The notes beneath the pieces are model-generated. The model saw only the letters and a list, made by a program, of their open reading frames with translations, had not been told where the DNA came from and did no database searches. A stretch of DNA of 56,851 nucleotides from the NCBI GenBank assembly GCA_050116575.1, contig JASFOJ010000012.1, positions 1 to 56,851 of the forward strand, written 5' to 3'. Positions 51,761-56,851 of this stretch are shown here, piece after piece. Source of the DNA: JAKEGK01 sp050116575 (lineage in GTDB: Bacteria > Pseudomonadota > Gammaproteobacteria > SZUA-152). The translations under genes and the position numbers were made by a program. Positions within the stretch are counted from its first letter, which is position 1. The number at the start of each line of letters is the position of its first letter.

Positions 51761-53395
51761 CTAGAAAAAGCTTTTGAAACCGGACGTAATGGGGTACCGC
51801 CGGTCCCGACTAAACGCACGGCGCGTGATACGCACTCCCGGTGCCGCCTGCCGCCGTTTATATTCATTGAGGTCCACCATCTTGATCACTTGCTCCACCA
51901 CCGCGCGGTCAAATCCTTCATTCACGATTTCGCCAATGGACTTATCCTCTTCCACATACAGTTCCAGAATGCCATCGAGCTCGCCGTAATCGGGCAACGC
52001 ATCGGAGTCTTTTTGATCCGGCGCCAGCTCCGCCGACGGCGCCCGATGGATAACTCGTTGCGGGATCACCGGTGACCGCGTATTGCGGTATTCCGCCAGC
52101 CGGTATACCAGCGTCTTGGGGACGTCCTTTAGGGCGTTGAAACCACCGGCCATATCACCATAAAGCGTCGCATAACCCACGGCCATTTCACTTTTATTCC
52201 CGGTGGTTAGCACCAGCTTGCCGGATTTATTGGACAGCGCCATGAGAATCATTCCCCGGCAACGGGCCTGGATATTTTCTTCCGTAGCGTCAACGTCCTT
52301 ACCTTCGAATTCTTCCCGCAACACATCCAGTGCCGCCTGAAAAACCGGTTCGATGGATAACTCGTGGTAGCGCACGCCCAGATTTTGCGCCTCCTTTTTG
52401 GCATCTTCCAGGCTGATTTGTGACGTATAACGCGACGGCATCATCACCGCTTCAACCCGCTCCGGACCTATAGCATCCACGGCAATGGCCAGGGTTAATC
52501 CCGAATCAATCCCTCCCGACAGCCCGATAATAAGGCCAGGGAAGCGGTTTTTCTCCACGTAGTCCCTGACGCCCAACACCAATGCCTGGTAGGTGGTTTC
52601 AATTTCAGAGTGTGGATTGGCAATCGTCGATGGCACGGGAGCAACCTTACCATCCTCTGCGATGTTAAATTCGGCAATAAACACATCGTCTTCAAACGCC
52701 GGAGCTCGGACGCAGACTTTACCGCCGACGTCCACGACAAAGGAGTCCCCGTCGAATACCAGTTCATCCTGGCCACCGACGAGATTAACGTACAAAATCG
52801 GCAGCCCATTTTCCGTGACACGTTGTTTTAACACTTCCTGACGCTCACGGGACTTATTAACGTGATACGGTGAAGCATTGATATTGACAATCAGCCGCGC
52901 GCCGGCGTCGGCCACCTGCTTGACAGGCGCGGCAAACCAGATATCTTCGCAAATCGTCAACCCTACCGGGACGCCCTTAATATCCACCACGCAGGCGTCG
53001 GTACCCGCCAGAAAATACCGTTTTTCGTCAAACACACTGTAATTGGGTATCTCCTGTTTGTGATAAGTCGCCACCACCTCGCCGTCGCGAATCAACACCA
53101 GCGCATTATATACACCCTTGGCGGTTTCCTCGGGATAGCCCACCAGAACATCAATGTCCTTGACGCTGCGTTTTATTTCGTGAATGGCGTTGTCGGCCAA
53201 GTCGAGAAACCGTGGCCGAAACAGCAGGTCTTCAGGTGGATAGCCGGTTATCGCCAGTTCCGGAAAAACAATGGCATCGGCACCCAAATGGAAACGGGCA
53301 TTTTTTGCCGCTTCGATAATTTTTTTGGTGTTGCCGACGATATCGCCCACTGAAAAATTCAGTTGGGCCATTGCGATCTTTAAATGCTTTGCCAT
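51761..53395 (-). CDS. nadE: NAD+ synthase, glutamine-hydrolysing
   Basis: Makes NAD+ from deamido-NAD+, ATP and glutamine. It has 544 residues from the ATG at 53395 (MAKHLKIAMAQLNFSVGD); 22 more upstream codons are open. The N-terminal nitrilase-type amidotransferase has Glu in FPELAITGYPPEDL, Lys in ATYHKQEIPNY and Cys in LTICEDIWF. The C-terminal synthetase has the P-loop GLSGGIDSGL and TTGNKSEMAVGY. It precedes glnB. Confidence 0.97.
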   Translation of the reverse strand: MAKHLKIAMAQLNFSVGDIVGNTKKIIEAAKNARFHLGADAIVFPELAITGYPPEDLLFRPRFLDLADNAIHEIKRSVKDIDVLVGYPEETAKGVYNALVLIRDGEVVATYHKQEIPNYSVFDEKRYFLAGTDACVVDIKGVPVGLTICEDIWFAAPVKQVADAGARLIVNINASPYHVNKSRERQEVLKQRVTENGLPILYVNLVGGQDELVFDGDSFVVDVGGKVCVRAPAFEDDVFIAEFNIAEDGKVAPVPSTIANPHSEIETTYQALVLGVRDYVEKNRFPGLIIGLSGGIDSGLTLAIAVDAIGPERVEAVMMPSRYTSQISLEDAKKEAQNLGVRYHELSIEPVFQAALDVLREEFEGKDVDATEENIQARCRGMILMALSNKSGKLVLTTGNKSEMAVGYATLYGDMAGGFNALKDVPKTLVYRLAEYRNTRSPVIPQRVIHRAPSAELAPDQKDSDALPDYGELDGILELYVEEDKSIGEIVNEGFDRAVVEQVIKMVDLNEYKRRQAAPGVRITRRAFSRDRRYPITSGFKSFF

Positions 53396-53474
53396 AATGT
53401 ACCGGCCAATAAATACGAAAAAACTTTGTGTAACGGCGATTTGGCTTTTTGGATCCACCAAGCGCCGCTGGGCT

Positions 53475-53509
53475 TACTATGTAATATGTACTATGTAATA
53501 TGTACTGTG
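53475..53509. repeat. Short tandem repeat, 14 bp, about 2.5 copies
   Basis: TACTATGTAATATG is repeated twice with a third partial copy (TACTGTG). It lies in the nadE-sucD gap (53396-53718). No coding role. Confidence 0.85.
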
Positions 53510-53718
53510 AACTGTCGGCTCTATATATGGAGTGGCAGCATAGCAGGTAGCAGGTGTCGTGAGCAATGCCGGTGCCGGACAACGAAAGTTGCGAAACGTC
53601 GACTCTGACCAATACGACGTTAATGACCTATAAAGCCAATATCATGAATTCTGCAAAATTTACAGTTTGACCAAGCCGTATTCGATGAACAACGATCCGG
53701 CTGCGGCAACCGCCGGCA

Positions 53719-54591
53719 TCAGCCGCTGAAAAATTCCTGCATTTTCAGCCCCATTTCAGCCGGTGACAACGCGATACTGACACCGGCCGCATCCAGCGCC
53801 GTGGTTTTATGGTGCGCGGTGCCCCCACCACCGCTGATGATCGCTCCCGCGTGCCCCATACGCTTTCCCGGTGGCGCCGTCACACCGGCGATATAGGCCA
53901 CCACGGGTTTGCGCACGTGCCCCTTAATATAATCCGCAGCCTCTTCTTCCGCCGTGCCGCCGATTTCCCCGACCATAATAATACCCTTGGTCTGGCGGTC
54001 GTTTTCGAACATCTCCAGACAATCAATAAACGTTGTGCCCTGTATCGGATCACCGCCGATACCCACGCAGCTACTTTGCCCCAAACCATTCTGCGTGGTT
54101 TGGTACACAGCTTCGTAGGTCAAGGTACCCGAACGAGACACAATACCAATGGCACCTTGTTGATGAATGGAACCGGGCATAATCCCGATCTTGCAGACAC
54201 CGGGGGTGATCACGCCGGGACAATTGGGACCGATTAAGCGAATGTCACTACCCGCCAGGGCGGCTTTGACTTTTATCATATCAAGCACCGGAATGCCTTC
54301 GGTGATACAGACGATAACCTTAATTCCCGCCTCAGCCGCTTCCAATATACTGTCCGCTGCAAACGCCGCGGGCACAAAGATCATGGAGGCGTTGGCATCA
54401 GTCTCGTCCACAGCATCCCGCACAGTATTGAACACCGGCAGGCCCAGATGCGTTTGCCCGCCTTTGCCGGGCGTGACACCACCGACCATTTTGGTGCCGT
54501 ACTCAATGGCCTGTTGCGAATGAAAACTACCCTGCTTTCCGGTAAAACCCTGGCAGATTACCCGCGTATTGTTATCGATCAATATTGACAT
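53719..54591 (-). CDS. sucD: Succinyl-CoA synthetase alpha subunit
   Basis: 290 residues. CoA-binding N-terminus (TRVICQGFTGKQGSFHSQQAIEYGT), GPNCPGVI and the phospho-histidine in RMGHAGAI (C-terminal third) are present. With SucC it converts succinyl-CoA to succinate with substrate-level phosphorylation. Its ATG shares one base with the sucC stop (54591), so the subunits are coupled. Confidence 0.98.
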   Translation of the reverse strand: MSILIDNNTRVICQGFTGKQGSFHSQQAIEYGTKMVGGVTPGKGGQTHLGLPVFNTVRDAVDETDANASMIFVPAAFAADSILEAAEAGIKVIVCITEGIPVLDMIKVKAALAGSDIRLIGPNCPGVITPGVCKIGIMPGSIHQQGAIGIVSRSGTLTYEAVYQTTQNGLGQSSCVGIGGDPIQGTTFIDCLEMFENDRQTKGIIMVGEIGGTAEEEAADYIKGHVRKPVVAYIAGVTAPPGKRMGHAGAIISGGGGTAHHKTTALDAAGVSIALSPAEMGLKMQEFFSG

Positions 54592-55760
54592 CAGGCAGCC
54601 CCCCTTGCCGCTTTTACCGCACTGGTTGCCGCTTCGGTAAGGCCGTGGGCCGTGAGCACTTCCAGCCCGCTTTCATCCAGCAGTTTCAAGCCGCGCTCGA
54701 CATTGGTGCCTTCCAGTCGTACGACGACAGGGATGTTTAACGCCACTTCACGCATAGCCTGTATAATCCCTTCAGCGATCAAATCGCAACGCACGATACC
54801 GCCAAAGATATTGACCAGGATCGCTTTGACATTCTGGTCGGAAACCACCAATTTGAATGCTTCCACCACGCGTTCGCTGGTAATACCGCCACCCACGTCG
54901 AGAAAATTCGCCGGTTCGCCGCCATGCAGCTTAATTAAATCCATAGTGGCCATAGCCAGGCCGGCGCCATTGACCATACATCCGATATTACCGTCCAGGG
55001 TGACATAGTTTAATTCATGTTGTTTGGCGCGGTATTCGCGCTCGTCTTCCTGGGTGGGGTCGCGCCATTCCACCAGTTCCGACTGCCGGTAAAGCGCACT
55101 GTCATCCACGTTAATTTTGGCGTCCAGTGCCAGCAATTCGCCCTGCGTCGTTATCACCAACGGGTTAATCTCGATCAGGCTGAGATCTTTGTCGGTAAAC
55201 AAGCGATACAAGGCGCTCATGGTTAGCGCCAGTTCCTTGACCTGTGATCCCTCCAGGCCGATGCCGAAGGCAAGCTGACGGCACTGATAGGGCTGTAGCC
55301 CAACTACCGGATTAACGGTTGCGGTAAAAATCTGATCCGGCTGCTTTTTTGCCACCTCTTCAATGTCCATCCCTCCCATGGATGATGCCATGAACACAAT
55401 GCGATTGCTGCCTCGGTCAACCAGGGCTCCCAGATACAGTTCCTTCTCAATGGAACTCAGGGTTTCAATGAGCACTTTATTGATGGGCAGACCGTGCTGA
55501 TCGGTTTGGTGGGTCACCAGCCGCGTGCCCAGCATACGATCCACAACAGACTCCAGCTCGGTTGTGCCCGATACCCGTTTTACACCGCCGCCTTTTCCTC
55601 GACCGCCGGTATGAACCTGGGCTTTTACCACCCAGCTTTCGCCGCCCAGTGTCTTGGCGGCCTGCCTGGCTTCATCCGCCGACTCGGCGATCATCCCCCG
55701 TGGTATTTGTATGCCGTATTCGGAAAACAGCTTTTTGGCTTGGTATTCGTGTAAATTCAT
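54591..55760 (-). CDS. sucC: Succinyl-CoA synthetase beta subunit
   Basis: 389 residues with an ATP-grasp domain: MNLHEYQAKKLFSEYGI at the start, VKAQVHTGGRGKGGGVK for nucleotide binding, EINPLVIT, and the C-terminal GGIVRCDLIAEGI (CoA-ligase-like half). It is paired with sucD in the TCA cycle. No sucA/sucB is visible upstream; the pair has its own promoter. Confidence 0.98.
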   Translation of the reverse strand: MNLHEYQAKKLFSEYGIQIPRGMIAESADEARQAAKTLGGESWVVKAQVHTGGRGKGGGVKRVSGTTELESVVDRMLGTRLVTHQTDQHGLPINKVLIETLSSIEKELYLGALVDRGSNRIVFMASSMGGMDIEEVAKKQPDQIFTATVNPVVGLQPYQCRQLAFGIGLEGSQVKELALTMSALYRLFTDKDLSLIEINPLVITTQGELLALDAKINVDDSALYRQSELVEWRDPTQEDEREYRAKQHELNYVTLDGNIGCMVNGAGLAMATMDLIKLHGGEPANFLDVGGGITSERVVEAFKLVVSDQNVKAILVNIFGGIVRCDLIAEGIIQAMREVALNIPVVVRLEGTNVERGLKLLDESGLEVLTAHGLTEAATSAVKAARGAA

Positions 55761-56119
55761 GAAGTATCCCGGTCAATTCACCATTGGTAATGTCGTCCAG
55801 CCATGTCATGCACTCGCCCGCCGGGCGTTTCAGGATGGTGCGCTCGTCTGGACCAAATCGTTGAAAAACAAAGATTCCGTTGCATTATAGGATTTCGCGA
55901 TATTATATGAGAAGGGTAGAGGGTAACAACGATTAAAGCAAAAATTTTATTATTCAGACCCCAACTCCAACCATTCTCCTGATTCCCACTACTGGTGTAA
56001 AATAAGCGGCACTAGTGACATCCGGTTTATGACTGCGTCCGCAGTTTGTTCAATCTCACTTGAATCGCGTCCGCTGTTTCAGACAATATAGAGTAAAGAC
56101 TAGCCAGGAATAAAACCTC
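55761..56119. other. Divergent gap between sucC and the Sel1/ankyrin gene
   Basis: 359 bp. It contains the sucCD promoter candidates and should hold the promoter of the plus-strand gene. A small palindrome ACTGCG-TC-CGCAGT lies at 56032-56045. No gene. Confidence 0.5.
55902..55929 (-). promoter_or_regulatory. Candidate sigma-70 promoter of sucCD
   Basis: On minus, TTGTTA (55929-55924), a 16-bp spacer and TATAAT (55907-55902), about 145 bp before sucC. A second TATAAT lies 18 bp further downstream (55889-55884). By eye only. Confidence 0.5.
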
Positions 56120-56851
56120 ATGAAACCACGCCGTATCGTCCTTGCAGCAATTGTTAGTTTGTTGACCATTACCTGTACCCTGCCGGCACAGGCAGGGGTT
56201 AAAGAAGACTTTGAAGAAGCCATGAACGCCGCCAAGCAGCGGGACCTGAAATTTGCCATGCAAATCTGGCGGGAATTAGCCAAAAACGGCCACGCCAAGT
56301 CCCAATACCAGATGGGCGTGCTCTATCGTAAAGGCCTTGGGGTGGAAAAAAATCTGGAAACGGCCTACATGTGGTTTCGCCGGGCCGCAGAAAAGGGCCA
56401 TCCGCTGGCCCAATACAACCTCGGTATCATGTACCAAAAGGGTTGGGGCACCAAACGCGACGCCAAGGAAGCCGAAAAATGGTTTCGACGCGCTGCCAAA
56501 CAGGACGTTGCCATGGCCAAGGAAAAGATCAAAAACAGCGTCACGGACTCGATTTCAAGCATCGATAAATCCAAACTATCCAACAAAGACCGGAAAAAAC
56601 CCGTCGATATCAACGAGTTACTAGTTTGGGCGGCCGGCGAAGGACGCAGCGCCGGGGTACGGGACCTCGTTGAAATGGGCGCCGATCCCAACCGGCGGGA
56701 TAAATTCGGACGGACTCCACTGATGGAGGCCGCTTATAACGGCCATGCGGACACCATTGAAATGTTGCTGAAAAAGGGCGCCCAAGTAAATGTCAAAGAC
56801 GGCGCCGGCTCGTCGGCACTACTGGAGGCCGCTGCCCGTAACCACTCTGAC
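56120..56851 (+). CDS. Secreted Sel1-repeat plus ankyrin-repeat protein, cut by window end
   Basis: 244 residues are visible and the frame is open at the window end. The signal peptide MKPRRIVLAAIVSLLTITCTLPAQA is followed by two to three Sel1-like repeats (AKSQYQMGVLYRKGLGVEKNLETAYMWFRRAAEKGHPLAQYNLGIMYQKGWG, about 55-125) and a linker. Ankyrin repeats then start near 180 (VWAAGEGRSAGVRDLVEMGADPNRRDKFGRTPLMEAAYNGHADTIEMLLKKGAQVNVKD). Both are protein-interaction solenoids. The combination in one exported protein is uncommon. Function unknown. Confidence 0.85.
   Translation, partial: MKPRRIVLAAIVSLLTITCTLPAQAGVKEDFEEAMNAAKQRDLKFAMQIWRELAKNGHAKSQYQMGVLYRKGLGVEKNLETAYMWFRRAAEKGHPLAQYNLGIMYQKGWGTKRDAKEAEKWFRRAAKQDVAMAKEKIKNSVTDSISSIDKSKLSNKDRKKPVDINELLVWAAGEGRSAGVRDLVEMGADPNRRDKFGRTPLMEAAYNGHADTIEMLLKKGAQVNVKDGAGSSALLEAAARNHSD

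Noticed and set aside
1..56851. CRISPR arrays, toxin-antitoxin pairs, restriction or other named defence systems
   Set aside because: No regularly spaced repeats and no matching gene families were seen.

Overview
This is a gammaproteobacterial chromosome segment of about 50% GC. It is dominated by core genes on the minus strand, with a block of envelope and secreted-protein genes in the middle. The order hfq-hflX-hflK-hflC-DUF2065-hisZ-purA, then tRNA-Leu-rnr-rlmB-rpsF-rpsR-DUF2232-rplI-dnaB-alr-radA, matches the arrangement I know from Pseudomonas-like Gammaproteobacteria. The cluster ilvB-ilvN-ilvC-psd-pssA-leuA, HisZ and the pgeF-rluD / bamD arrangement fit the same class. I cannot place it below class. 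No phage, transposase, integrase, CRISPR array or rRNA gene is visible.

Layout. 1-10.6 kb: radA (cut by the window edge), alr, dnaB, a gene-free stretch of about 0.9 kb, then the ribosomal-protein operon (rpsF, rpsR, DUF2232, rplI), rlmB and rnr, all on minus. 10.9 kb: tRNA-Leu(CAG) on plus. 11-21 kb: an accessory block between tRNA-Leu and purA, with seven genes, nearly all encoding membrane or exported proteins: a small membrane protein, a large repeat-containing secreted protein with an apparently shifted start, a TPR/outer-membrane-barrel protein, an acidic/11-mer-repeat protein, a secreted unknown, a PPC-domain protein and a peptidoglycan-binding protein. 21-30.7 kb: purA, hisZ, DUF2065, hflC, hflK, hflX, hfq, miaA, rimI and a family-4 uracil-DNA glycosylase. 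30.7-37.8 kb: leuA, pssA, psd, ilvC, ilvN and ilvB. 38.6-39.9 kb: three small plus-strand genes (DUF3579, a MIF-like tautomerase, a DUF4124-like protein). 40.1-42.7 kb: a hybrid histidine kinase with a CheY-like partner. 42.9-46.9 kb: a YbbA/YbbP-type ABC exporter divergent from tesA. 46.9-50 kb: def, a GcvR-like ACT protein, pgeF and rluD. 50.3-55.8 kb: bamD on plus, then glnB, nadE, sucD and sucC on minus. 56.1 kb to the end: the start of a Sel1-plus-ankyrin secreted protein.

The most interesting things lie between the genes. Both branched-chain amino-acid units have what look like unannotated attenuation leader peptides: a 19-residue peptide ending LNLLLLP upstream of leuA, and a 20-residue peptide with four consecutive Val codons upstream of ilvB. 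The ilvB leader is bracketed by a 12-bp perfect long-range inverted repeat that covers its ribosome-binding site and start codon. Two copies of a short MITE-like element with related terminal inverted repeats sit just 3' of rnr and pgeF. A strong minus-strand terminator with no upstream gene (about 38.44 kb) suggests a small RNA. The start codons of the divergent ybbA-like and tesA genes overlap in a single CATG.
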